From: CAIUGU01 sp965279735
GTDB taxonomy: Bacteria; Pseudomonadota; Gammaproteobacteria; Steroidobacterales; Steroidobacteraceae
NCBI GenBank assembly: GCA_965279735.1
Contig: OZ257260.1
Location: 2,170,001-2,234,000, forward strand
Length of the DNA stretch: 64,000 bases
Direction of reading: 5' to 3'
Part shown: positions 35,464-43,476 of the stretch, one piece after another
Layout of the letters: each line of letters begins with the position of its first letter
Numbering within the stretch: the stretch's first letter is position 1
Translations under genes and position numbers: made by a program
Notes under the pieces: model-generated
Told to the model about the DNA's origin: nothing
Databases searched by the model: none
The model's input: the letters and a program-made list of their open reading frames with translations, nothing else

Positions 35464-36039
35464 CTACTGTGCTTTCTTCTGATTGGGATACCAGAAGTGC
35501 AGATGGCAGTTCTCGCAGACCTCATCGAGTTCTCCACCGACTTCGCTGATCGCGTCGAAGTTGCGCTCGCGGATCGCGCCTTGCACTTTTTCGACGGTTG
35601 TATCGATGGCCTGGGCAAACCCCCGCCACACCTCCGGTTCATTCCGGATCATTTCCTCGATCTGGGCAGGGTTGAGCTCTGATTCAGGGTTCGACGACAC
35701 GGCGCCCGGCTTATCGACATGCCTGCCGGGAATCATCACTGCGTTGAAAGCTTCAGACAGCACGACGCCGGCGTGCTCGACCACTTTCCAGTCCTCATCG
35801 GTTTTGGGTCTCGAGTCCTTCTCCCCTTCCAGGGTCTCGGTGACCGCAGTGGAATTCCAGATGACATCCGCCGCCGGCATCACCATGGAATCCATGATCT
35901 CGGCGATGGTTGCGCGCGGGTGGTAGGGAATTTCAGGCGCAGCCACGGGGACGGCGGCTTTCTGGCATCCGCCCAGCAAGCCTGCCATCACGATCACCAC
36001 GGCGACAGGCGCGAAGCGCCCGGGATTCATGAACTGCAT
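35464..36039 (-). CDS. Exported lipoprotein with a single c-type heme motif
   Basis: A 191-residue protein from the ATG at 36039. The signal sequence ends in the lipobox LLGGC. The body is helical, and the C-terminus has CENCHLHFWYP, a CxxCH heme-attachment site placed as in cytochrome c' proteins. It is probably a membrane-tethered monoheme electron carrier or gas-binding protein. It converges on the SDR gene with an 11-bp gap; no obvious operon partner is seen. Confidence 0.8.
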   Translation of the reverse strand: MQFMNPGRFAPVAVVIVMAGLLGGCQKAAVPVAAPEIPYHPRATIAEIMDSMVMPAADVIWNSTAVTETLEGEKDSRPKTDEDWKVVEHAGVVLSEAFNAVMIPGRHVDKPGAVSSNPESELNPAQIEEMIRNEPEVWRGFAQAIDTTVEKVQGAIRERNFDAISEVGGELDEVCENCHLHFWYPNQKKAQ

Positions 36040-36195
36040 GTTTGGTCTCCTTGAAGTCAGGGTCGCCAATGCGGCTTAAGACTGACTTAAGGCATCGATC
36101 GGGACGGGTAAATTGCTGCAGGGAGGCAAAACTGACGCCGCCCGGACGCTGGCGTACCATGCCCATGGCTTGATCGTTCAATACCGACGACGAAC

Positions 36196-37179
36196 ATGCA
36201 CAGCAGCCCATCCGCGTTCTTCCTTTTCATCGCTGGCAGCCTGCTGTTGCCGGCCGCATCGTGCCTGGCGGCGGTGGATTCATCGACGTTGCCACCCTCG
36301 GCCGAGGGCGCTGAAGAGCTGACAGAGATCATCATCACGGCAAGGGAGCCGCGCTATGCGGCACCGACGCAGCGCGACCGGATCGGCCGCATCTGGGCGC
36401 CCGTATTCATCAATGACCAGGGTCCGTTTCGCCTCGTGCTGGACACCGGTGCCAGCCATTCCGCCATTACTGCGGAAGTCGCCGAGGCCCTACAGCTCAC
36501 TGCCAATCCGGCGGACAACGCGAAACTGCTGGGCGTGACCGGTTCAGCGGTGGTGTCGACCGTCCGGGCGAAGTCGCTCGCTGTCGGTGATCTGCAATTG
36601 ACGGGCAAGCGCCTGCCCATCATCGACGATGCCATGGGTGGGGCTCAGGGCATCCTCGGCAGCGAGGGTCTCGCAGACAAGCGCGTCCACATCGACTTTC
36701 GGGATGATTTCATCCTGATCAGGCGTTCAAGGAATGAGCGCGCACCGGCGGGTTTTCTCACGATTCCGATCAAGTTCTCGCGCGGCAACCTGCCGATGGT
36801 CGACGCCATGATGGGTGGTGTGCGCGTCACGGCTGTCATCGATACCGGTGCCCAGACCACGATCGCCAATCTGGCGACGCGTGAAGCGCTGTATCAGTGG
36901 CAGCTGAAACGGCCTTCGGTCGACACCATCATCGGCACCACCGCGGACATCCAGAAGGGCGAGGGTTACTCTGCGCCGCCCATCCTCATCGGCGGACTGC
37001 AACTCCGCAGCGACCGCACTTCCTTTCTTGACCTGTACATCTTCCACCACTGGAAGCTGATCGATAAGCCAGCCGTCCTCATCGGCATGGATGCGCTCGG
37101 ACTCTTCGATACGCTCATCATCGACTACCGGCGGGCCGAATTGCAGGTCCGCATGCGGCCTCCGGATTCGGATAGCTGA
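36196..37179 (+). CDS. Exported two-lobed retropepsin-like aspartic protease
   Basis: A 327-residue protein with a signal peptide ending ASCLAAVD. Two lobes each carry an aspartic-protease motif, FRLVLDTGASHSAI at about 80 and VTAVIDTGAQTTIA at about 215. The first has DTGAS, the second DTGAQ. Bacterial members are known as PF13650/PF13975-type proteins and mostly uncharacterised. Periplasmic proteolysis is a reasonable inference. Single gene between the heme lipoprotein (divergent) and the NTF2-like gene (convergent). Confidence 0.85.
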   Translation: MHSSPSAFFLFIAGSLLLPAASCLAAVDSSTLPPSAEGAEELTEIIITAREPRYAAPTQRDRIGRIWAPVFINDQGPFRLVLDTGASHSAITAEVAEALQLTANPADNAKLLGVTGSAVVSTVRAKSLAVGDLQLTGKRLPIIDDAMGGAQGILGSEGLADKRVHIDFRDDFILIRRSRNERAPAGFLTIPIKFSRGNLPMVDAMMGGVRVTAVIDTGAQTTIANLATREALYQWQLKRPSVDTIIGTTADIQKGEGYSAPPILIGGLQLRSDRTSFLDLYIFHHWKLIDKPAVLIGMDALGLFDTLIIDYRRAELQVRMRPPDSDS

Positions 37180-37228
37180 ACCGGACAGCCAAGGCTGGCC
37201 TTCCCTGGCCAACCGTTCGCCAACGCGC

Positions 37229-37723
37229 CTACTTCGGCGGTGCGGGTGGGAGCATCGCCGGATCCCAATGCTCATCCGCCTTGCCATTCTTGATGCGCCA
37301 CATGTCGAACCAGGTGGTCGTGTATTTCTGGCCGGGCTTCGTCGGATGATCCATTTCCCTGGCAAATGCCACCGAGACCAGATCCCCTTGCGCCAGCACG
37401 GCGACCACTTTTGTTTTCCAGTTGTTGCGATCGGGAATCGGGCCCGGCGTCCTCCGGCCGAAGAAATCCATCACCGGCTTCAGGCCCGAAGCGACATTCG
37501 GATTGTGCTGGATGTATTCGTCCGTCAGGTATTTCGGTGCCTCGCTCCAGTGATTGGCTTCCAGAAGATCGCGGACGATATGCAAAACCACCTGCTTGTT
37601 GGCATGCAGCTTCGGATCGGGATCGGTAAACAGCGATTCCGGGTCGGCATGGCCCACCACGGGCGCCTGTGCGAAGACCGGGAACGATGCCGCGAGCAGG
37701 GTCAGTACCAGCCATGGTTTCAT
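37229..37723 (-). CDS. Exported SnoaL/NTF2-like protein
   Basis: A 164-residue protein with a signal peptide ending FPVFAQAP. The body has the cone-shaped SnoaL-like pattern: HIVRDLLEANHWSEAPKYL, YIQHNPNVASGLKPVMDFF and the C-terminal TTWFDMWRIKNGK strands. Such proteins are often polyketide cyclases or isomerases, but exported ones are of unknown role. Confidence 0.8.
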   Translation of the reverse strand: MKPWLVLTLLAASFPVFAQAPVVGHADPESLFTDPDPKLHANKQVVLHIVRDLLEANHWSEAPKYLTDEYIQHNPNVASGLKPVMDFFGRRTPGPIPDRNNWKTKVVAVLAQGDLVSVAFAREMDHPTKPGQKYTTTWFDMWRIKNGKADEHWDPAMLPPAPPK

Positions 37724-37887
37724 TGTGAATCCCCCTTTTGATGACGGAAACAGGACGCGGTCGAGGTTTGCACACCTGCGATTCTTTGGAAAGACAGCCA
37801 GACCTCTACCGCGTTGCTGCTGGTTGCGTTCCGTAGACGGCAGGCTGAGACTTGACCCTGGCTGTTGCTCTGGATGAGGTTGCCGTA

Positions 37888-38646
37888 ATGAAATCCAATT
37901 GGAAGATCCTGCCGGCCCTCGTTCTGCTCGCCGCGTTGGATACGGCCGACGCAGCTTCCAGCGGCAGCCTGCTCGACCTGATCAAACCCAGGACTGCGGC
38001 GACGGCTTCTGCTGGCGCACTATCGGAAGACCAGGTGGTTGGTGGCCTGAAGGAAGCGCTCGGCAAGGGTGTGCAACAGGCCGTCACGACGCTCGGCAAA
38101 CAGAACGGCTTCCTCGGCGATGCCGCAGTGAAAATCCCCATGCCTTCCAGCCTGCAGAAGGTCGAGAAGGGTCTGCGGGCAGTGGGCAAAGGCCAGCTCG
38201 CTGACGAATTCGTGACCACGATGAACCGCGCGGCCGAACAGGCCGTGCCGGAAGCCGCCGGCATCCTTGGCGATTCGGTGAAGCAGATGTCGATCGCCGA
38301 TGCGAAGTCGGTTCTCACCGGGGGCGATACCGCCGCCACCGATTACTTCCGTCGTTCCAGCCAGACCGCACTGCGCGACCGCTTGCTGCCCATCATCAAG
38401 GCTTCCACGGAGAAAGCGGGCGTCACCTCCTCTTACAAACAGATGGCGGGCAAGGCGAGCGGTGCGCTCGGCAAATTCGGGGGCGGCCTGATCGGCACCG
38501 AGATGCCGGACCTCGACAGCTACATCACGGACAAGGCTCTCGATGGCCTGTTCCTGAAAATCGCGGACCAGGAAAAACAGATCCGCCAGAATCCCGTCGC
38601 CCGCACGAGCGATCTACTCAAGACCGTGTTCGGCTCGACCAAGTAA
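37888..38646 (+). CDS. Exported DUF4197 family protein
   Basis: A 252-residue protein from the ATG at 37888 with a signal peptide ending ADAASSG. The conserved DUF4197 pattern is present: GLKEALGKGVQQAV, LGKQNGFLGDAAVKIPMP and the C-terminal LDGLFLKIADQEKQIRQNP. Function is unknown. It is the first of three co-directional genes with 7-bp and overlapping junctions. Confidence 0.88.
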   Translation: MKSNWKILPALVLLAALDTADAASSGSLLDLIKPRTAATASAGALSEDQVVGGLKEALGKGVQQAVTTLGKQNGFLGDAAVKIPMPSSLQKVEKGLRAVGKGQLADEFVTTMNRAAEQAVPEAAGILGDSVKQMSIADAKSVLTGGDTAATDYFRRSSQTALRDRLLPIIKASTEKAGVTSSYKQMAGKASGALGKFGGGLIGTEMPDLDSYITDKALDGLFLKIADQEKQIRQNPVARTSDLLKTVFGSTK

Positions 38647-38653
38647 ACGATCC

Positions 38654-39598
38654 GTGCACAGCCTCGAGTCCGAGCTCCGCGAGCTCCATTCATCGCAGTT
38701 GCTGCCCGAAGCGGACGCCGCGCGCGCCATCGCCCTTGAGAATGGCAGTGTCTTTTCCCTGCACCGCGAGCTGCTGTTCGTGCTCTACGGTGCGGTGGCA
38801 TCGCTCGTTGCAGGCATCGGCCTCGTCATCAAGAACAACCTCGACCGGATAGGTCCTGTCACCCTGATCGTCGCCTTGCTTGTTGTCGCCGGGGCCTGCT
38901 ACGCGAGCGCCATCCGCACGATGCTGCGTGGCGAGTCACGATCCTTGCCGGGTGACTACGTGTTGCTGCTGGGAGCTCTGACCTTCAGCGCAACCCTGGG
39001 TTATGCCGAAACACAATTTCATTGGCTGGGTGGGGACTGGTCGAAACATCTGCTCGTGCTGGCGGTACTGCATGCCTCGACGGCGTACTGGCTCGACTCA
39101 CGACTGGTGTTGTCCCTCGCGCTCACCTCGTTCACTACCTGGCTCGGCGTAGAAGCACAGTGGGGAGTCCTGCTCGAATCCGGCCGTTCGCTCACCTCTG
39201 CCGGTTACCGAAGCCTCATTGCTGCCATCACGTTCTTCGTGGCACTCGTCATCCATCGTGCCTTGGGCGCCAAGCGCGATTTTGTTCCGGTGTACGAACA
39301 CTTTGCGGGCAACCTTGCGTTCTGGGGTGCGCTGGCCCTGGGCTTTGCCGACAGCACACGATTGATCGGAGTGGTCCTGCTTGCAGCATTGACGACAGGC
39401 GCTGCGATGCTTGGCTTACGCCGGTCACGCGAGAGTTTCATTGTTTATGCGATCGGCTACGCCACGTTTGGCGCGTGCGTGCTTGAGGCGCAGCTCCTGC
39501 GCGATGCACTGCCTGTTGCGCTCGCGATTCTGACCACCATCGTGATCGCAGCCGTCCTGCTCTGGCGGCTGCGCGCTGCAGTGAAGGCGGGCCATTGA
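38654..39598 (+). CDS. DUF2157-like polytopic membrane protein
   Basis: A 314-residue GTG-start protein with about ten helices after a cytosolic N-terminus (SLESELRELHSSQLL). It resembles DUF2157 proteins, which commonly precede a DUF4401 gene as here. It begins 7 bp after the DUF4197 gene and overlaps the next gene by 4 bp. Function unknown. The usual third partner, a GDYXXLXY protein, is not adjacent. Confidence 0.7.
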   Translation: MHSLESELRELHSSQLLPEADAARAIALENGSVFSLHRELLFVLYGAVASLVAGIGLVIKNNLDRIGPVTLIVALLVVAGACYASAIRTMLRGESRSLPGDYVLLLGALTFSATLGYAETQFHWLGGDWSKHLLVLAVLHASTAYWLDSRLVLSLALTSFTTWLGVEAQWGVLLESGRSLTSAGYRSLIAAITFFVALVIHRALGAKRDFVPVYEHFAGNLAFWGALALGFADSTRLIGVVLLAALTTGAAMLGLRRSRESFIVYAIGYATFGACVLEAQLLRDALPVALAILTTIVIAAVLLWRLRAAVKAGH

Positions 39599-40686
39599 AC
39601 CTCGTCCGGCCTTCGGTTCAGCAGGAGCGCTGGCTCGCAGCGATCTCCCGTTACCTGCCCAAGCAGGAACTGATTGAACGAACTGGCGGATGGAAGACCG
39701 GCGCGCTGGTGAGTCGCTGCCTGTTCTTCGTCCTGGGGCTCGTCGCAGCAGGCACTATCCTGGCCATCTTTCATCTCCTTGAGATTCCTCAGGCGAATGG
39801 CATCGCGGGGCTGGTGCTGCTCGGCGCAGCGGAGTGGTTGATCCAGCAGCGCCGCTTTTTCTGGTCAGGTATAGAGGAAGCGCTCTGGGCCTCCGGCTTG
39901 ATCGCGATTTCCGTCGGTATCATCGAAACGATCACCCGATGGGATGATATCGCTGCAGCGTTGCTGATTGCTGTCGCGCTCCTGTTGGCAGGATGGCGTT
40001 TGCTCAATCCGCTTTTCACGACTGCGGGCGCGGGCGTGGCTTCCGTAGCGGTCGGGATGATTTTCAATGCACGCTGGAGCGGCAGTGGCGAACCGGTGGC
40101 AAGCCTGTTCTGTTTCGCGCTCGCGACCGTGGCCCTCATTTCAGGCAGCCGCTCGTTCAAGCGACCCGCTCACGATCGCATGCTGGACTGGCTGGTCGTG
40201 GCCATGCCCGCCGCCGGTTGCGTGTGGACGGAAATCTCATGGTCCGGACAACAGCCTGAAAGCGCATCTGGCTGGTCTGCATTCGTGCGGTGGCTGCCAC
40301 TGCTGATGTCACTCACGTTCGGCATTGCAGCCGCATGGATCGGCATCCGTCGCCGTACTCACTCGCCCCTCCTCGCGGCGCTCGTTTGTACGCTCTGCAT
40401 TGCCTATACCGTTTATCCGGCTGTGGGCATGGATCTGGAGTGGTACCTGTTTCTCTGGGGAGGTGCCGCACTGCTGCCAGCCATTGCCATAGAGCGTTAC
40501 CTGCGCACGCCGCGCAAAGGCATCACCTCAAAGAACATCGGCGATAGCGCAACGGCACAGAAACTGCTGGAGGTGATGGGCACTGCAGTGATGGCTCCTC
40601 AGACCGCGCAGACTCCACCAGAGAGCGCAGGCTATCAAGGACAGGGCGGTGGTTTTGGCGGCGGAGGTGCAAGCGGCAGATACTGA
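39595..40686 (+). CDS. DUF4401-like polytopic membrane protein
   Basis: A 363-residue TTG-start protein with about nine to ten helices. The N-terminal cytosolic part (RYLPKQELIERTGGW) and helix layout fit DUF4401. The C-terminus is a Gly-rich tail (GQGGGFGGGGASGRY). Translationally coupled to the preceding DUF2157-like gene. Function unknown. Confidence 0.7.
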   Translation: MNLVRPSVQQERWLAAISRYLPKQELIERTGGWKTGALVSRCLFFVLGLVAAGTILAIFHLLEIPQANGIAGLVLLGAAEWLIQQRRFFWSGIEEALWASGLIAISVGIIETITRWDDIAAALLIAVALLLAGWRLLNPLFTTAGAGVASVAVGMIFNARWSGSGEPVASLFCFALATVALISGSRSFKRPAHDRMLDWLVVAMPAAGCVWTEISWSGQQPESASGWSAFVRWLPLLMSLTFGIAAAWIGIRRRTHSPLLAALVCTLCIAYTVYPAVGMDLEWYLFLWGGAALLPAIAIERYLRTPRKGITSKNIGDSATAQKLLEVMGTAVMAPQTAQTPPESAGYQGQGGGFGGGGASGRY

Positions 40687-40701
40687 TACTGGCCAGCGCT
40701 G

Positions 40702-41100
40702 CTATCGCGAACGTGCATCGCCATCGACATACAGCCAGCGCCCTGCTTCGCGAATGAAGCGACTGCGCTCGTGAATACGTGCAGCCGACCCTCCGCCAAC
40801 GCGAAAGCGCGCGATGAATTCGACATCCGCGGAATCCGCACTGACCGCCAGTGTTTCGATTACCTTCAGCCCCAGCCACTTCGTGCCTCGTTCAAAAGGC
40901 ACCGCAGCCGGACGCGTACGGGGATGCCAGCTTGAGAGCAGATAGCTTTCGTTCTCCATCACGAACGCGACGTAACGTGAACGCATCAATGCTTCCGCAG
41001 TGGGCGCAGCTTCGCCAGTGTGCCAGCGACCGCAGCATTGGTCATAGGCAGAATTTGAACCGCAGGGACACAGCCCGGTACGTACCTTAAACCCCTGCAT
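40702..41100 (-). CDS. ychJ: YchJ family protein (SEC-C motif)
   Basis: A 132-residue protein. It opens with the SEC-C zinc motif CPCGSNSAYDQCCGRW, then SRYVAFVMENESYLLSSWHP and a C-terminal FIREAGRWLYVDGD. This is the UPF0225/YchJ family; the SEC-C part binds zinc. The 5' end overlaps the GST gene by 14 bp, indicating a shared transcript. Confidence 0.92.
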   Translation of the reverse strand: MQGFKVRTGLCPCGSNSAYDQCCGRWHTGEAAPTAEALMRSRYVAFVMENESYLLSSWHPRTRPAAVPFERGTKWLGLKVIETLAVSADSADVEFIARFRVGGGSAARIHERSRFIREAGRWLYVDGDARSR

Positions 41101-41710
41101 TCGCGGCCTCCCACACCGGATATCGCGTCATGACTGATGCGTAGAGCGAGGATTCCTCCAGGCTGGCCAGCCACGCCTCAATGCGCGGCATCCTCATTTC
41201 CGTGAATGCCTGGAAATCAACGCGTGCGAACTGGCGCACGAATGGAAAGAGGGAGATATCCGCCAGACTTGGAGCGTCACCGAACAGATACGCACTCCTG
41301 CGCAGCCGTTCTTCCAGCGGGCCAAGCAGCTCGCCCGCTGCGGCACGATGTTCGACCGGATCAGACCCTGCGTGACGATCCGGATACTTCACCCGGTCTA
41401 GATGGTATTTGAAGGGCCCGTCGCAATTTGCAATAAGTGCGTTCATTGCCGCGCCGGGCGCAAGCCATTGCGCGGGATCATTCTGTTCAAGCGCCCACCG
41501 CATGATTTCCAGGCTCTCGTCGATCACCCGACCGTCCGGCAGCACCAGCACGGGAACAGTTCCCTTGGGCGATGCCTTGAGCATCGCCGCCGGCTTGTCA
41601 CGCAGCGCAACTTCGCGATGAGCCCAGTGCATGCCTGCCACCGTGAGTGCCATGCGGGCGCGGATCGCGTAGGGACATCGACGAAAGCTGTAGAGGATCG
41701 GCAGGGGCAT
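41087..41710 (-). CDS. Glutathione S-transferase-like protein
   Basis: A 207-residue protein. The N-terminal thioredoxin fold starts ILYSFRRCPYAIRARMAL, with a Cys-Pro pair at the active position. It has the cis-Pro KGTVPVLVLPDG and the glutathione-binding IDESLEIMRWA. The C-terminal helical domain has LADISLFPFVRQF. This fits omega/beta-like GSTs. It overlaps ychJ by 14 bp at the 3' end and the MBL gene by 1 bp at the 5' end. Confidence 0.88.
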   Translation of the reverse strand: MPLPILYSFRRCPYAIRARMALTVAGMHWAHREVALRDKPAAMLKASPKGTVPVLVLPDGRVIDESLEIMRWALEQNDPAQWLAPGAAMNALIANCDGPFKYHLDRVKYPDRHAGSDPVEHRAAAGELLGPLEERLRRSAYLFGDAPSLADISLFPFVRQFARVDFQAFTEMRMPRIEAWLASLEESSLYASVMTRYPVWEAANAGV

Positions 41711-42765
41711 TAGCGGTAAAGCTTCAGATTGAAGTACGCCGATACGATGTTGTCTTCGCGCAGCCGGTCGTAGTTTTGCCAGTCCCGGTATTTCTCGAGC
41801 AGCACAGTGCGCTTGAGCTCCTCCGGACCCAGGCCTTTGGCCATGCCAGTTGTCACCGCGGAGATGAGGTCTTCAAAATACTCGCGTGCCGCAGTCACAT
41901 CGCTTTTCTGGAAAAATCCGGTACCGTGGCCCTGCACCAGCACATCGAAATCGAGGGCTTCGATGTTGCGGTACGAACGCACCCATTCCGCGAGCGGGTG
42001 GCCATCGAAATTGCCGCACGCGCTGGGCAATGCCCGCATGGTCGTCGAGACGAGTGCATCGGCAGGGAAGTCGACCGAAAACGCCACCCTTTCGGCCGGG
42101 AACAGCAACACCGTTCCATCGTTTGCATGATTCTGGCCGGGATGAAGGAGTTCGACCGTCTTGCCGCCCAGCACTATTTTCATGCGCTCCGTGTAGACGA
42201 TCTCCGGTCGACGTACGAATGCGTAGTATTCGCCCGGCGTCACGTGACCATCCGCATCGACATCGTGTGTCCGGAAAAAATTGCTGCCGCACACACCCCG
42301 ATAATCCGGATAAGTCGGGCGATCGCGAACCTCGTCGCGCTCGAAGGTGCGATTGTCGTTCGCATCGACGAATCCGCCCGGCATGTGGGGAATCCTGCCA
42401 TCCATGTTTCGCAGCATGCCCTCATGTGCGACAAAGGTGGCCGTCGCTGCGAAGACGCTTCCGCCCTCTGCATGATCCCAGTGACTATGGCTGTAGATGA
42501 CGTAGCGCACCGGCACACCGAAACGGGCATCCAGCTGCTCTTTCAGCCAGATGGAAAAATCCACGGTGATGGGGTCAGCGAGGATGATGCCCTCGGGCGT
42601 CACCAGGAACACCGTATGCCAGTTCCCGACGCTGGCGCGATAAAGATCGCCGGAGATCTGTGTAATGGCTTTTACCGGGGGAGCAGGCGTTGCAGCCTGC
42701 GCATGCAATTGTCCGCAGGCAAGCCATGCCACCAGCATGATCGCGGAACGGTTCACCAGGTTCAT
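41710..42765 (-). CDS. Exported MBL-fold hydrolase with inserted EF-hand pair
   Basis: A 351-residue protein with a signal peptide ending LHAQAATP. The MBL zinc motif is YSHSHWDHAEGG (about 91-102), and LHPGQNHANDG and VLVQGHGTG give later ligands. Between them, about 132-182, lie two canonical EF-hand loops: DANDNRTFERDE and DVDADGHVTPGE. These predict two Ca2+ sites inside an exported hydrolase. It overlaps the downstream GST gene by 1 bp. Substrate unknown. Confidence 0.88.
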   Translation of the reverse strand: MNLVNRSAIMLVAWLACGQLHAQAATPAPPVKAITQISGDLYRASVGNWHTVFLVTPEGIILADPITVDFSIWLKEQLDARFGVPVRYVIYSHSHWDHAEGGSVFAATATFVAHEGMLRNMDGRIPHMPGGFVDANDNRTFERDEVRDRPTYPDYRGVCGSNFFRTHDVDADGHVTPGEYYAFVRRPEIVYTERMKIVLGGKTVELLHPGQNHANDGTVLLFPAERVAFSVDFPADALVSTTMRALPSACGNFDGHPLAEWVRSYRNIEALDFDVLVQGHGTGFFQKSDVTAAREYFEDLISAVTTGMAKGLGPEELKRTVLLEKYRDWQNYDRLREDNIVSAYFNLKLYR

Positions 42766-42798
42766 GTATTCCTCAACATGGAACAGGCCGTCGGCGGC

Positions 42799-43215
42799 TC
42801 AATCCAGCAATGCAGTCAGTTTTCGAGGCGCCAGGAATCTGTAGCTCGCGACCAGCAGGCGACCCACCCTGTCCCAATCGGGATCATCGAGGACTATACC
42901 GACGATGTTGGAAAACCACACCGGACGAAAGAACGGAGCGTTGTCGAAACTCGCCGGATCGAATTCCGGCCCGGGGGTGCGAAACGTGAGAACGCAGAGC
43001 GGACCGTCTGATGCAGCAGCCTTCGCATAAGCCGGGGGCCAGCCGCCACTGATCATGAGCACATGAGCGAAATTCTTCTTGCGCACGCACCAGCGCGTCC
43101 CCGCCCACGCATGCTCCTCGTAGGCCTCAGGCAACTCGAGACATATTGCGCGCAGCTCTTTGAGGACGACGAGCGGAACTCGTGGACGGGTGGCTGGTGC
43201 GGATCCTTCTCTCAT
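42799..43215 (-). CDS. MmcQ/YjbR family protein
   Basis: A 138-residue protein of the YjbR (MmcQ) fold: LELPEAYEEHAWAGTRWCV, a central NFAHVLMI strand and the C-terminal HIxxW-like DPDWDRVGRLLVASY. The family is described as DNA-binding-like, but roles are unclear. It ends 33 bp before the MBL gene begins and is transcribed in the same direction. Confidence 0.85.
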   Translation of the reverse strand: MREGSAPATRPRVPLVVLKELRAICLELPEAYEEHAWAGTRWCVRKKNFAHVLMISGGWPPAYAKAAASDGPLCVLTFRTPGPEFDPASFDNAPFFRPVWFSNIVGIVLDDPDWDRVGRLLVASYRFLAPRKLTALLD

Positions 43216-43476
43216 TACTCTCTTCTCAGCGCCTGCAAGAGGTTGATTCCGGCAGAGACCTGAGGAACGTACATTTCACTTAACTTATTGGACGCGACAG
43301 CAATTGTAAAATCGCCTGTATTTCTCGCAGCTCGCTTAAATCCCTCGGCCACCGGTGAAGTGCGATTCCAGTCGCACTTTCACTACCTCATCAGCAAATC
43401 GAATCGAGCGGGCGATAAGGTGCCGACACTTGTTCATCACTGTCTGTCTTTAGCAACTTCTTCAAGGCAAAAACTC
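43216..43476. promoter_or_regulatory. AT-richer leader of the VWA-PASTA gene with hairpin
   Basis: About 260 bp divergent spacer. An 8-bp hairpin AAGTGCGA/TCGCACTT lies at 43358-43379, followed by TTT. The region is lower in GC than the surroundings. No convincing promoter pair could be fixed. Confidence 0.4.

Noticed and set aside
41647..43011. A 454-codon plus-strand open frame opposite the GST and EF-hand MBL genes
   Set aside because: Shadow of well-supported minus-strand genes; composition is unlike a real protein.
43338..43385. tRNA-like 3' end (AAATCCCTCGGCCACCG) and hairpin before the VWA gene, considered as an attachment-site remnant
   Set aside because: No acceptor, D or anticodon arms can be built upstream, and no integrase is near.
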